This document shows, one piece after another, positions 34,231 to 46,080 of a stretch of 51,945 bases of DNA (its first letter is position 1; every line of letters begins with the position of its first letter). Source of the stretch: Helochares maculicollis. Its lineage: Eukaryota > Arthropoda > Insecta > Coleoptera > Hydrophilidae. The position numbers and the translations under genes were made by a program. Below the pieces are notes generated by a model. The model saw nothing but the letters and a program-made list of their open reading frames with translations, had not been told where the DNA came from and did not search any database. Location: contig JAWQRO010000156.1 of the NCBI GenBank assembly GCA_033557835.1, positions 1 through 51,945 of the forward strand, written 5' to 3'.

Positions 34231-35237
34231 CCAGATGCGCAAGTTTAAAACGTCATTTTGTTGTTACGAGATGGCGCATGAGGTCTGTTTAGAACCCAAA
34301 GCGCAGTTTTTTTGGTAAGACAGCCCACTACAAAATATGATATTCGTTTAGTGGTTTACTAGTCAGTAACATACTTCTTTTTCGTGTAAAACATGTCAAA
34401 TTTTGAGCCAAGTAAAGAGCATTTGCAGAATGTAATGATTTTCTTAGTTAATCAAAAGAAAAATGCATCGGAAATTTATCGAATTCTTGCAATCTTGCTC
34501 TAACTGTCGAGACTTGTGAATGCTGGTTTCAAAGTTTCAAAAGTGGCGATTTTAATATTATTCACAAAGAATGTGAACATCGACCAATAAAGTTTGAAGA
34601 CAACGAATTACAAGCATTAATGAACGAAGACGATATAGAAACACAACAAATGAGGGCGGAGCAGTTGAAAGTCAGTCGGCAAGCCATGTCCGATCGCCTG
34701 AGAGCCATGATGAAGATTCAAAAGATTAGAAAATGGGTTCCACACAAACTGAGTAGTGTACTACGAGCTTCTCAAACTTGGTGAAACAGTTAATACCGTC
34801 CACTACCGACAACAAATGAACAATTTAAACGACTCATTGATCAAAAAACGCCTAGAATAGGCTCGAATATACGGCAAAGTCATTCTCCAGCATGAAAACG
34901 CTCCTGCATATTCGCCAAAGTTGTCAAAGAAGAGATTTCTTCGTTTGGTGGAGCTCCCACCCCACCCGCCGTATCCACAAGTCCTGGCGCCTCCTCATCG
35001 ATGAGACACGCACTGGCTGAGCAACACCTTCAAGAATGTACAAAAATGGCTTAATGAATGGCTATCAATGAAAGCTTTCTTTTGGAATGGAATCGATAAA
35101 TTGCCCGAAAGATGGATAAAATGTGTTAAAAGCGAGGGTCAATACTTTGAATAAAAAATGTTTTGCCATTTCTTAAATTCTTAAATTATTGCGTATCTTT
35201 TATGAAAAAGAACGAGATTTTAAACTTGCGCGCATGG
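34231..35237 (+). mobile_element. Mos1-like mariner, copy 2, internally deleted (1007 bp)
   Basis: The left terminus is CCAGATGCGCAAGTTTAAAA and the right one, read inward, is CCATGCGCGCAAGTTTAAAA. TA follows at 35238-35239, but AA stands where the left TA is expected. It is about 210 bp shorter than the copy at 49681-50898. Confidence 0.9.
34393..35154 (+). pseudogene. Mos1-like mariner transposase relic, copy 2
   Basis: The start ATG is intact (MSNFEPSKEHLQNV). The relic keeps the linker (RLRAMMKIQKIRKWVPHKLS) and then jumps to SVVYYELLKLGETVNT, so the block with the first catalytic Asp is deleted. The second motif reads HENAPA, with Glu for Asp, as in copy 1 (8356-9370). The PPHPPY region is frameshifted, so the third Asp is not readable. 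The end LPERWIKCVKSEGQYFE-stop is well preserved. Confidence 0.88.
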
Positions 35238-35575
35238 TATATTAGAAATAATTCATATACTTACACAATTAGTGGAATTGGAATGTACGTTCTGTACTTT
35301 TTTACGTTGAGTGGAAAATCCTTTTAATAGGAAATTTTGTTTTTGCACAGAAATTACCAGTTTGCATTTCATATGAATAAATTTTAAATGTTCAGTGTTT
35401 GTTCTGTACTAATTTGTTTTAAGGAAAAATTTTCCAACTTGTTTTAAATACGATTTTCTAAATTAAATTTATTGGCGGAAATACCGAACAAAAATAAAGT
35501 ATGTATCATAAAATGGTCTTCTTAAAAAGTAGCATAAACAACATTTTATAGCAAATAATATTGTATTAGGTAGGG

Positions 35576-36545
35576 GAAAAAGATATGCGTTATTTTCACT
35601 TTTATTTTCAGTCTGTATTTAACATAGTTTGATATGTTTGATTCACTTCAATTATGTACAATTTTATCATTTCAAAAGAAATTTCATACTACCCCGGTCT
35701 TCATTGGTGGAAAACTCAACCAATAAATAATCTTCATCAGTAATCATTTGGTGTTAGGTCTGGTATATAAGGTGGATGTATCAATTTGTCTCAACCAAGT
35801 TGCCTAGGTTTCTGACTAGTCCCTATAGACGTGTGCGGTTTGGCGTTGTGGAGATGGATGGACGTTGATTCTTTTCGTGTTGGCTAATTCCAGCCGCTTT
35901 TGATCAATTACTAGTTTCAAGCGGTCCAACTGTTGATAGTAGACGTCCGATTTTAGTGTTTGGTCATATGAAAGTAGCTTATTATAGTTCCCTTTTAGTC
36001 CCACTATATAAACAATTAATCCTTTCTGACTGTTAGTCTTGGCTTAGCAGCCATTTAAGACGTTTCACGTCACTTTGATCATAACCGTTGACGCAAAATA
36101 TTGTTGTATGTTTTCCATGTCTTATCTCCATTCATCATCTTTTCAAGAAATGGGTCTAGTTGGTTTCGTTTAGCCAACGCTTCATAGATGGAAAATCAAT
36201 TAATTAAGTTTCTTTGCGTCAAATGGTGGAACACCCAGACAAGGAACTTTATGCAAAAGATTTTACACTGTTTTATAATTGATATTTAGCTCTTGAGTGC
36301 TAACATGATGGTTTACTTGGAATACATTTATGATTGCTCGACACCGATATTGTCTATAATATCAAAAATACAAAATTGACGATACCAAAATTGTACGTAG
36401 TTGACCCTGACAGTATCTGGATCATTGACACTATTCACAATTTTAGCTACCTGGCTCACATTTTCATCTTTATCAAACCAACATCGTTAAGTATGCCTTA
36501 TTTTCTCTTCGTTAACTTCCACCTTTTACGCTTTAGATGTCACAA
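35576..36545 (-). mobile_element. Decayed mariner relic with TTAGGTAGGGGAAAAAG terminus
   Basis: The 3' end of the element (left on the map) begins TTAGGTAGGGGAAAAAGATA after a TA at 35574-35575. On the minus strand, pieces in several frames read YVQFWYRQF near 36400, DQTLKSDVYYQQLDRLKLVI with DQKRLELAN (about 35930-35870), and HPPYIPDLTPND near 35765. These are characteristic of a widespread insect mariner type. The HxDNARPHTS region survives only out of frame (QTAHVYRD). No left-hand 5' terminus was found, so the upper limit is approximate. Confidence 0.75.
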
Positions 36546-39500
36546 CTGAATCCTCCAATCAAAAAATCACAATCGAATTTCTTAGGCTATGTATCATATT
36601 TTTCGAGATATCTATCGCTAGAGCTATTTAGTAATTATTCTAGGAGATACATATCACTACATGCATTTATTGCAAAAATAATAGGTTTCTTTTTCTCCAT
36701 CCTAATATAAAAATGTAACACAATCAATTTCGACAATATTACGGTATTTCTATAGCTAGTTATTTTAAAACGTTGACATGTTTTAGCAATAACACGTAAG
36801 TATGTGAAAATTGTTTCTTATTATGGAAAGTACACATATGCAATAATCTATTAAATGGATCTTGCCAAAATTAAACCCTGTTACATCGAGACGACGTTAT
36901 CGTCACATTCAATGAGTTGAAAGCTCACGCATTACACTTGATATGCGGAAGTTCTGACGCATACAAGACATGATCTTTCGGAAAATTTTAATTACATGCT
37001 GTATACTTCTCGTCTAGACTATGTACCCAATACTGACTACACATCTTCACGAAGGTCACTGTCTTATTGAGAAATAACCATATCCCATCGCCGTAAAAGT
37101 TTTTGCCGTTTCGTTTGCGGTTTACAAATTTTTATAACAAGTACAAGGCCGAACGCTAAAAGTTGCATTGATTAACAAAAATAATTTTAGCAGGAACTGC
37201 AGGAACAACGCTTCATTGAGTGCTTTACACAATTAATTTTCATTGTGCATGAAAGTACCCAAGTTTACCCTTCAGTGAGCGGCACTAATTAAATGATACA
37301 CTGAAATCTCATTGCTATTCGAAATATGTAAATATATGAAATCATTTGTGCGAATACTAATTTCATTTTTAATCATTGCTGCGGCTGGAGAAACTAACCT
37401 ATGATAACTCTGCAAAAGTTGGGATGCGAAAAATTTTATAATGTGAGCTGCTTGTGCTTACGATGCGATGCTAACACGTCTGCAGTGATTTAGGAAATCA
37501 TAAGTAATTTTAACATGATTGCAAATTGAATCTTAATAAATTGGATGAGTAGATTATAAATAGGACTGCCTTAATTATAGCAATTATAAAATTATGGACA
37601 CGCTTATGAAGGATTGTCTATTCTATTAAATGACCTATTTATACCTTCGCTTAATGATTTTGTTGTGAACTTAATTTCATAACTCATTTTTTTCTATCGT
37701 AGGGTCTTTGTATATGCTAATTAAGCTTATAATATAGTAATAGTTATAAATAGAAACTGTTTATAACCAAAACATTTAAGTATAAAAATGTACATTCTTT
37801 TCAGTAGTATGCTCTGATACGAATCCTCAAATTCATCTTGACTGTGTTTTAATATGTTTTTTACTATTATAGACCTTCCAACATTAAGTATTTGACATAT
37901 TTGTAAAAATACGATAAAACACCGTGTACATACCGAAATAATCAAGACAACAAGCAACTCAAAGAAACGAGGAGAGTGAATAAAAATGCGAGAAGCTAAA
38001 TAAAGTTAAAGTAAAATCTGTTCCTCACATGACACATTCATTTAAGATTCACCAAGGCTAAATCAGTAGGTATAAATTTTAATGCTCTAGTTATATAGAA
38101 AGGTGTAGGTTCTTATAAGTAGACGACTTAGCTATAAAAACTGAAAACGGTGATTTGTTGCTTTAATGGAAGGTGGAAGTAATTTCAACGAGAGAACATT
38201 GTAGGTGCCTTGAAAAAATTATATTCTTTTTATAATAGTCGTATTAAGGTACGTCATTTTACTTTATTGATAACAATTCCCAACTGGCATTGATGACAAC
38301 CTTAGGAGACTTCCGTTTCCGCTCTCAGCGATCATTTTCCGAGCGTCAGTTTGCTTAATTTAGAAAAATGATTTCGCCAATTTTTTATGTATATTCATTC
38401 TAATACGCATGATTCCGCAAACATTTTGAAGGAAACAATGCAATCCAACCTTGCCAGTTACTTACCCTATTACTCAATTTTAATTAATGAGTGTTATTCA
38501 AACTTTCGCTTTTGCATTGATTCTATTTTAAGTAATCATCTGCGACCCGGCCGCTCGCTCACCCATTCAAAATGTAACATAATTTAATATTTAAAAGGTT
38601 TGCCAAACAATTACTTCATCCTTTTATGTGAAGCTATGTCTGATTACATAGATTGAGTGGATAATGGGACATTGTCATTCTCTTCACTATAAAGGAAGCT
38701 AAAGTTCACGTACTAAGATGGTATGTGTACAAAATTTAATGGGCGATAAGTGTATCAACAGCTATTTTATTTTAAATGTTATTTCTTTAAATCACTACAC
38801 CTTTCGAGTTGAAACCTGCAGAAAACTATTGGAAAAGTGGTAAAGCAAAAATTGTGCTAAAGTCAAGGATAAAGTTTGCCTTATTAATTAAATTCTCGAG
38901 AAACCAAAAGGTAACTTGTTTTGCTTGACAATAGCTCAATCGCTTAAGCTCAGACTATGTACTTTTCAAACACGTATTTTAAAATAAAGCAAATACTTCT
39001 GAATGGAGATTATTGTAAATTTAATAAAGCTGTAACTGCCAGATAGAAATTAATCACTTTTTCATTCGTACATTAAAGGCTCATTTAAAATTTGTTACGG
39101 GTTGTTTTTCTATAGCTGCAGATGACTCATGAATAATATTTGACCGTGGGACTATTCTTGCTATAATCTATTCAATATTTTGCCGTTTATCCATGTTAAT
39201 GACTTTCACAAATTAATTGAAAAAATAGCTTTGCGTGCCATCTAATTTAATATAAAATTGTCTGATACATCGCGGAAATGATTGTTAGCTTCTATATTTC
39301 ATACCGAGCATATTTCATAAAGTAGGAGTTGAAGCAAGGATACCATTTAAACAGTACTTGCTTAATAGCTTTTTTTCAGTTAAAATTACGTCAGTTTATT
39401 AGTAAAATAAGCAGCGAGAGTGAAAAAATGCAAAAATAAATTTAAAGATCCATCAAGAACAAAGCTTTGCCGGGTATTTATTCTTTACCAAATTATATAA

Positions 39501-42500
39501 TCCTGTAGTAACCTTGCTCAATAAAAGTAACATTGGAATTGTACACAAGGCCACAGTCTACGATATATGTATATGTCGATTTTTTTTAACAATTAAGGTA
39601 GGACTTCCGTATTCTGTCTGTCGTAGAATGAGCCAAGGGCGGTCAACTTCGCCAATCAATCTATAGGCCAGAACCAAATCTACAGCTTGGCACACAACTA
39701 TTGATTCCTATTCCACATTTGTTGATCTAATTGATAAAGTCATTCGTTATAATTATAGTGTACCTGTTCCGGATATCGTGCTAAAGTTCCTGAGGTCATA
39801 TAATCTTATTAGTTATAAATCACGTCCACATAAACACAAGTATTTAAAGATAACAAGTCTTGTTACAATCGACCGTTTCAATACGCAGCAGGATCTAGCT
39901 TCTGGTTAACAATATATGTAATTTTATATAAAAAATACAAACCAGTTGATTAAGTCTTTGCTGATTTTTATCAAATGGATAACTTGATGAACTTTACCGA
40001 TTTAGATAATTTGATGGCTTGAATATAAAAAACTTTGTAGTTCTTAATATTTCAACTAGCAAATTTTTATATAATTTTTTGACATCCTCCATACGTGAGT
40101 ACATATGATTCTTGATGAGCTCAAAGCACGTTAGTGTTTAGTTGCATATTACAAATGATCAGCAAATCGCGTTGACTTTTTAAGTTTATTTAGCATATCA
40201 CAAGAGATTAATCTTTAGCTAAAATCAATTGAAAGTAAGCGGTTATTTCAGCTGTAACATAAACCTGAGGTATCATTGTCCTAGATTGATTTTCTATTAA
40301 TAATTGAAAACGGAGTATCTAAAAAATAAATAACTGATAAAAACTGCCACCGCAAAACGATTTAATTCTACTGGGAGAAATTTATAGAGTTGTTGAAAAT
40401 ATAGAATGTTGATAAAAGAAATGTTGAAATCTATATGCACCGTTCTAGAAATTTAAACAATTTGAGAGCTTTTTCGATAGTGTATCAAGTATCAAATATT
40501 CATTTCTTACCACTGAGCTCAATTCCCTTCCATGCCTGCAGTTAATTTTATATTTCTCAGGACATATCACAATAATGATCAACCTAAGACATTATCAGCT
40601 ACTTGAGCAATAGCTTCTACTACTTTCAACTAGTAAGAAACGTACTTCAAACTATGGAATTGAAAAATCTGACCGGCCAAGGCATAAAAATCTGAAATTT
40701 TATTAATTAGTCAATAGAAAATATGCCTGCCTTTCATTTTAACACTTGGGAGTAAATAAAATAATTGAAATCAGACGGTGCGTCCCATTTCAATGTAATA
40801 ATAACAAGTACATATCGCTCAAAAATAATTCCAATGAAATTTTATTTATGTAGATTCACTACATTAAAAATAAGTAATCAACAACGCTCTAGTTCTTACG
40901 AAAAACAAATAACATGCATAAATATAAATAAGTTAATGATATGTGGGGGACTCGCACGTATGGTGTGTATGGTTCTCACCTGATGAAAACTTCAAGACCT
41001 TGCTCCAAATACAATCTTTAGCACGTTGACGTCGGTTAAATGAGGAAGTGGAGGAAGTACCCAAGTCAATGCAAATTAGGGGAAGGTCATTAATTTCTTA
41101 AGATCTAATGATAGATTATTTAAAAAAACTGCATTTTCATTTGCAGAATCGTGTCAAGCACGTAATGGTGTTTTGCCAGCTAATTACCTCCACATGAGTA
41201 ATTAACTAATTTCGTTGATTATTGTAATAAAAGCCGCTGGACATTGAAATTGTTTAACTTTTCACTAAGAATAAGCCAAATAAGAGACCGTAATGCATGC
41301 GCTTTAAGGTCCACTTGATTATCTACATATGTACGTATGTTTGAAAACACATTAATTTATTATTGCTGAAGTGTTATTACAAGCCGACATAAAAGTATGA
41401 CCTTTAAATAAATATTAATTAAATATCTACATACATTATTAGGTTTTCCTTATGACTGTAAAGTATGTACAACATTGAAATAACTGCAGATTCTCTGGTT
41501 TCTCAATGTATGCGAGAAAGGAAAAGTATGAAGTATAAATGGTTCGGATATGAAGTGCTTATATTGTTAAATATAAGCACATATTAACTAAGTTTTAGAC
41601 GGAAGTTAAAATAAGGTGGTATCAGTTTTGAGATGTCTTTCTTATTTTTTTTTTAACTTTTCCTACTAAATGCTAGAATTAGTTTCAGAAAACCAGAAAA
41701 CAGACTAAATAAGCCAGTGTTAAGAGAAAACATTTTATATTGTGCACCTTAAATTCGTTTTAATGTCGCAATTCAATAAATTCAGGCTAAAAGCAGTTGC
41801 ACAAATCACTTAACAAGTGTCTCAGACAAAAACTATACTGATTACTATTACGAAAAACAGTGCTTCGATATGACTTTTCCCAATACGATAGACTTAGATA
41901 AAATTAAAATATAAATCCAACGAATAATGTAAAAAGAGCACACAATGCAAATGACATCAATTAAAAAACAATTTAAATGAGCGTAACAATATAATTTTTC
42001 TTAAGAATTACAAACACTTAATTCATATTTTTATCTAATGAAATGTTAAACCTAAGTGTCTGTTGAATATTATTTTTAAATAAAATATGTATCACGCCGC
42101 TGTGCATAAGAGTTATACTTCTAAAATACAATTTGTTGATATTCAACGATCAAGTTAAAATACGCCAATTTTAATAATAGTTATGTATAGACACTGATAA
42201 AGCGAACGAAAATAAAAGTTTTGCAAAATTTAATAAAACACTTTCAAAAATGAATTTTGCTGTTATCTTTGTAGATATTTACTTGAAAGCTTAAAGTCGA
42301 ACACACGAGAAAATAGAATAGAATTTTCCTTTACATTAATAATATAACTTTTGATACTCAGCACTAAACCTTGATGATTTATTCCTCTGTTTCTCAAGAT
42401 TTACTGTAAATTACAGTTTTTATTTGAAGTCTCACACTTCAATAACAATGCTTAAACAAGCATTGATTGCTTTTCAAATTGGTAGGATTTTTTCGCAACC

Positions 42501-43111
42501 CTTTTAGTATTTCTTCCTTACTGGATATTATCAAAATCGCCAAGAAGTTGTGAACCACATATTTAGAAATAGCACAAGGAGCAGCCTTAGGCTTTCTAAA
42601 AATATTTTCAAGTGTTCTTTAACTTTCGTCAGTCTTAGTAAAAAATTTGTACAACGGAAATTAAATTTATTATTCCATTAAATAATTAAAATATAGCAAC
42701 CAGAGTCAATTCTTGGAAATATTGTTTGACATGTATCCGATGCAGTAAGCATAAAGGTTTTAGTCGTATAACCATACTATGAAAATGTTATATAAAAATT
42801 GTTGAGCTTTAATTCTTCTCTACCTGTTCTAATTCGTAACCGAATGTTGGCATAATATATAATTTTATAGCACTAGCTATAGTAAACAATATTTTTAAGG
42901 GTCTTAATTGTGTTTAAGATATATTTTCTCAATCATTGCAGGTTTTCTCTTAATCAGTTTCAAAACTTCGGTATTATCAACATGTTGTGCTTACAAAACT
43001 CGTAGAAAGCGTCTAGAAATCTATAACTCGAACGCTTTCATTTTTTAATGGCCGTTTCTGATAGTGTCTGTAACTCTACGTTAAAGAAAATCGAGATTAG
43101 TATCATATATA
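36546..43111. other. Long non-coding interval
   Basis: No exon, RNA gene, transposon terminus or array was recognised over 6.5 kb. Open frames at 37727-37957 (minus), 38387-38587 and 40765-40983 (plus) lack conserved motifs and convincing splice or promoter context. The sequence is uniformly AT-rich. Confidence 0.45.
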
Positions 43112-44337
43112 CTATTGTGATCAAAAAAGGTGAATTTGTTTATAAAATGTAAATTATTTATTCTTCCAAATTAATGTCATTCTCTTCAAAGTAATCCTCG
43201 TCCGACGAAACGCATTTTTGCCAACGCTTTTTCTAGTCCTCGAAACAGTCGGAATAGTCTTTTTCCGGTATAGCATTCAAGACTTTCTTAGATTCGGTTT
43301 TTATCTCCTCAATCGTATTAAAACAGTATCACCGCATTGGTCTTTGGAGTTTGCTGATTAACCAGAAGTCTCACGGAGCCAATTCATGTGAATACGGTGG
43401 TTGAGGAACGATATGAGTCGAGTTTTTTGCAAAAGAGTCGCGAAGAACTAATGCAGACATGGTGCAATATCGTAATGAAGGAATCAAGAGTTGTTCGCCT
43501 ATAATTCCGGTCGCTTCAGACGAATAGCTTCACGCAAACGACGCATAACGCTCAAATAATATTCTTTGCTGACAGTTTGGTCTGGCGGAAGGAATTCATA
43601 ATGCGCCACACCACGATAATCAAAGAAAACTGTCAACATGACCTTGATTCTCGATTGACTTTGCCGCGGTCTTTTCGGTCTTACTTCACCGTTTGCACGA
43701 TATTCGCACGATTGGTCGGTGGTTTCACGGTCGTATGTGTAAATTCAAGTCTCGTCTTTAGTAATTATGCATTTCAAGTGGTTCCGATAGTCAGACAGCA
43801 AAATTTCACAGACATCAACGCGACGCTTTTTTCCAAAAAAATTGAGCGACTTTGGCACCAATCGAGACTTGACGCGTTTGAGACACAAACAAATCCTTAA
43901 AAATGGTTCGGGCTGAGCCAAATGATATTCCAACACTATCAGCGATGTCTCTAATTGTCAATCAACGATTTTCAAGCACCAAATCTTTGAATTTTTGGTC
44001 ATGGCAGTCGTCGGTAGACGTTGATGGTCGTCCAGAGCGTGGTTCGTCTTCAACGCGTTCTCAACCCACTTTGAACTCGTACCACTTACAAACCTTTTTT
44101 GTGCCATAGTTTGACAAAGGCCTGAAATTTGATACAAGTTCTTTGCTCACCCATTGTAAATATCGAAAAATTTACTTTTGGTTCTTTACAAAAACACGTG
44201 TAACTTAGAGATAACTAAAGCTTTTGACAAACAGACGCTTGGCAAATGTTATAGACAGTTCTAGTAACATAAATTTACCTGCCTTCCTAATGCTTGGGAG
44301 TTTTAAATGACAATTTTACCTTTCAGAACTTATAGAG
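43112..44337 (-). mobile_element. Mariner, CTATTGTGATC family, copy 2 (about 1226 bp)
   Basis: TA at 43110-43111 precedes CTATTGTGATCAAAAAAGGT. The right terminus is more diverged: read inward it is CTCTATAAGTTCTGAAAGGT, then AAAATTGTC, after a TA at 44338-44339. It shares the subterminal CCTTCCTAATGC(C/T)(T/G)G(A/G)GAGTTTTAAAT block with copy 1. The orientation is the same as copy 1. Confidence 0.87.
43158..44154 (-). pseudogene. Mariner transposase relic, near full length
   Basis: From the ATG at 44154 the minus strand reads MGEQRTCIKFQ, then segments VVWYEFKVG-like, LENR-stop-LTIRDIADSV, and RVDVCEILLSDYRNHLKCII followed by TKDET (first catalytic region, reading DE). Further on come VMLTVFFDYRGVAHYEFLPP, YYLSVMRRLREAIRLKRPEL-stop, then a HYDIAPC segment (second Asp) and PQPPYSHELAP with an in-frame stop near the third Asp. 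It ends EDYFEENDINLEE-stop at 43158. Several stops replace Trp or Arg codons, suggesting decay by point mutation. Plus-strand open frames at 43577-44109 are shadows. Confidence 0.87.
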
Positions 44338-44559
44338 TACTACTGGACATCTCTTGGTTTATCGTCGAAGCGTTTAAACATTTTTATGGGTTACATGTGA
44401 CTCCCTTATATACGCCGAAGATCAGAGTTCTCGGATCAACAGACTTCTCTTCTTAACACACTAAACATTAAGCAGTTCTTGCCCACATTTGACAAAATTG
44501 TGAACCATTTCAGTTAAGCATAAAATTCAAAAAGGATGCTTTCAACAGAACAGCCTAAT

Positions 44560-44893
44560 GTGCTATTCCTCTCATGTCGGAATGGAATGGAGGGATCTGA
44601 TTGGTTTTTGTAGACAGCGTAGACTCCGAAGATTTTTGGCTTCATTGATCTGCCGATACAGGACCGAAAGATTTTTTCTGTGGGGTATTATGAAGACAAA
44701 AGTTTATGCAAACAATTTTGGCAACTGCAATATGAGGATGGATTTTAGTTTGCTGAAAAACACCATCTTTAATCCGCTTTGCATAAGGAAGATCGACGAT
44801 TTTTAACACATCACTGACACAGCGTGCAAATGTCAGTGTACCGCGGATTATAATTATAGATTTGTTACCAAAAGCAATAGTTCCCCAAACCAT
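44560..44893 (-). pseudogene. Tc1-like transposase fragment
   Basis: The minus-strand frame MVWGTIAFGNKSIIIIRGTL continues TFARCVSDVLKIVDLPYAKR. It then gives KDGVFQQTKIHPHIA, matching the Tc1-family pattern VWG-I---GKS-L--I-G-(x)YV-++L---LP and the FQQDNARPHxA motif. The catalytic Asp of the latter is replaced by Thr. Upstream and downstream parts (first Asp, PARSPDLSPIE) are not recognisable, so this is a short old remnant of a different family from the mariners around it. Confidence 0.65.
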
Positions 44894-45358
44894 AAGTGAT
44901 TGGCTTGGCTTCTTGTCCCTGTGCTAAAGATGTTTTGTCTATACACGATTTTCAAAAATTGTAAATTGAAGCAAGTAAAACTATTACCGACGTCTGAGAA
45001 CAAACACAAAAATCTTAATAAGATTTGAGTTTTGAACAATACACAAGATTTTAATTTATAAAGCATGCAAACAAAACACAGCTTATATAGCTACAAGTCT
45101 GGAATAGGATAGAATAGAATAGAATCCGCATGCAGAACAAACCTCGCCTCCAACGCATTTCTGAACTCAACCTGCGTATTGCTTTTCGCAACATTTGTAT
45201 ATCTCCTTGTGAATGACCCTGAGAAAGAATTTTACTAGACGGCTTCTTAGTCTTATTATTCGAAAGTCTTTGCATGTCTTGATCTAACGGTTTTTTGTTT
45301 AATCGGTACAAATATTGAGTGTAATCATTCCTTGGGAATTCCTCAATTCTCATCTATA
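44894..45358. other. Unassigned stretch between Tc1 relic and repeat
   Basis: A minus-strand frame at 45353-45051 (100 codons, beginning MRIEEFPRNDYTQYLYRLNK) has an acceptable coding look for its first 70 residues, charged and helical, but no recognised motif. It may belong to a decayed mobile element. A short GGATAGAATAGAATAGAATC repeat is present at 45105-45124. Confidence 0.25.
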
Positions 45359-45626
45359 CAGCCTGTTTCAAAATTAAGTTACAAAACTTAAAGGGGTGGT
45401 AGATATAATAAATAATAAGCGATAGGTTCTTGTTTGCATTTTGGGGCATAATTAGTAACCGAGATATTAATTACATGTACATGTTATGAACCACTTTTGG
45501 AATTTCCTATGACGACGTCGGCCGAACACAGACGAATTTTATCGGTATTTCAAAGATTGACCTTCTTGTTTACGCTTAAAGCATCTGGACTCGAAACTGA
45601 CGAAATAATAATAAAAACACCCTCGT
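45359..45626 (+). repeat. Transposon-terminus repeat, copy 1
   Basis: It begins TA-CAGCCTGTTTCAAAATTA and matches the copy at 45700 over about 200 bp (shared AATAATAAGCGATAG, TTGGGGCATAATTAGT and TTACATGTACATGTTA words). A CAG(G/C)xTGTTTCAAAATT start after TA is typical of Tc1/mariner-type ends. No transposase is attached. Copy 1 has about 47 extra bases near 45540-45588. Confidence 0.7.
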
Positions 45627-45699
45627 TGTAAACTACGTAAAGTTGCAACGAGCAGTGATACTTTCTGTATTTCAAATGTACTAAAGCAATGCTTTTATA

Positions 45700-45905
45700 C
45701 AGGATGTTTCAAAATTAACAAAACTTTAAGAGGTGGTAAATATAAGAAATAATAAGCGATAGATGTTTGTTTGCACTTTGGGGCATAATTAGTCACCAAG
45801 TTACATGTACATGTTAAGAACCACTGTTGGAATTTCCTATGACGTCGGTCGAACGACAGACGAATCTGGACTCGAAACTAACGAAATAATATTAAAAAAC
45901 CCTTC
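45700..45905 (+). repeat. Transposon-terminus repeat, copy 2
   Basis: It begins TA-CAGGATGTTTCAAAATTA and repeats copy 1 in direct orientation 341 bases downstream, ending after GGACTCGAAACTAACGAAAT. It is a shorter version, lacking the internal insert and a GAGATATTAA-like segment. Confidence 0.7.
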
Positions 45906-46080
45906 TTAAACAGAAATAAAGGAGAAAAAAGTTAACAGCCCAATAAATTTCAACCGGAGAAGAAAAACAAGCAACACATGTTTGGTCGGATTGCGCTCAT
46001 TTCAATTTGTTTTTAATACATTATTTACTGTTACCTAAGTTAGCTAAACTTTTTTTATGCCTCATTCTAAGAAAGACATA

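Noticed and set aside
37727..37957. 76-codon minus-strand hydrophobic frame
   Set aside because: No conserved motif, and AT-rich codons (Ile, Phe, Leu) are expected from base composition.
43577..44109. Plus-strand open frames of 107 and 68 codons
   Set aside because: They are shadows of the minus-strand mariner relic at 43158-44154.
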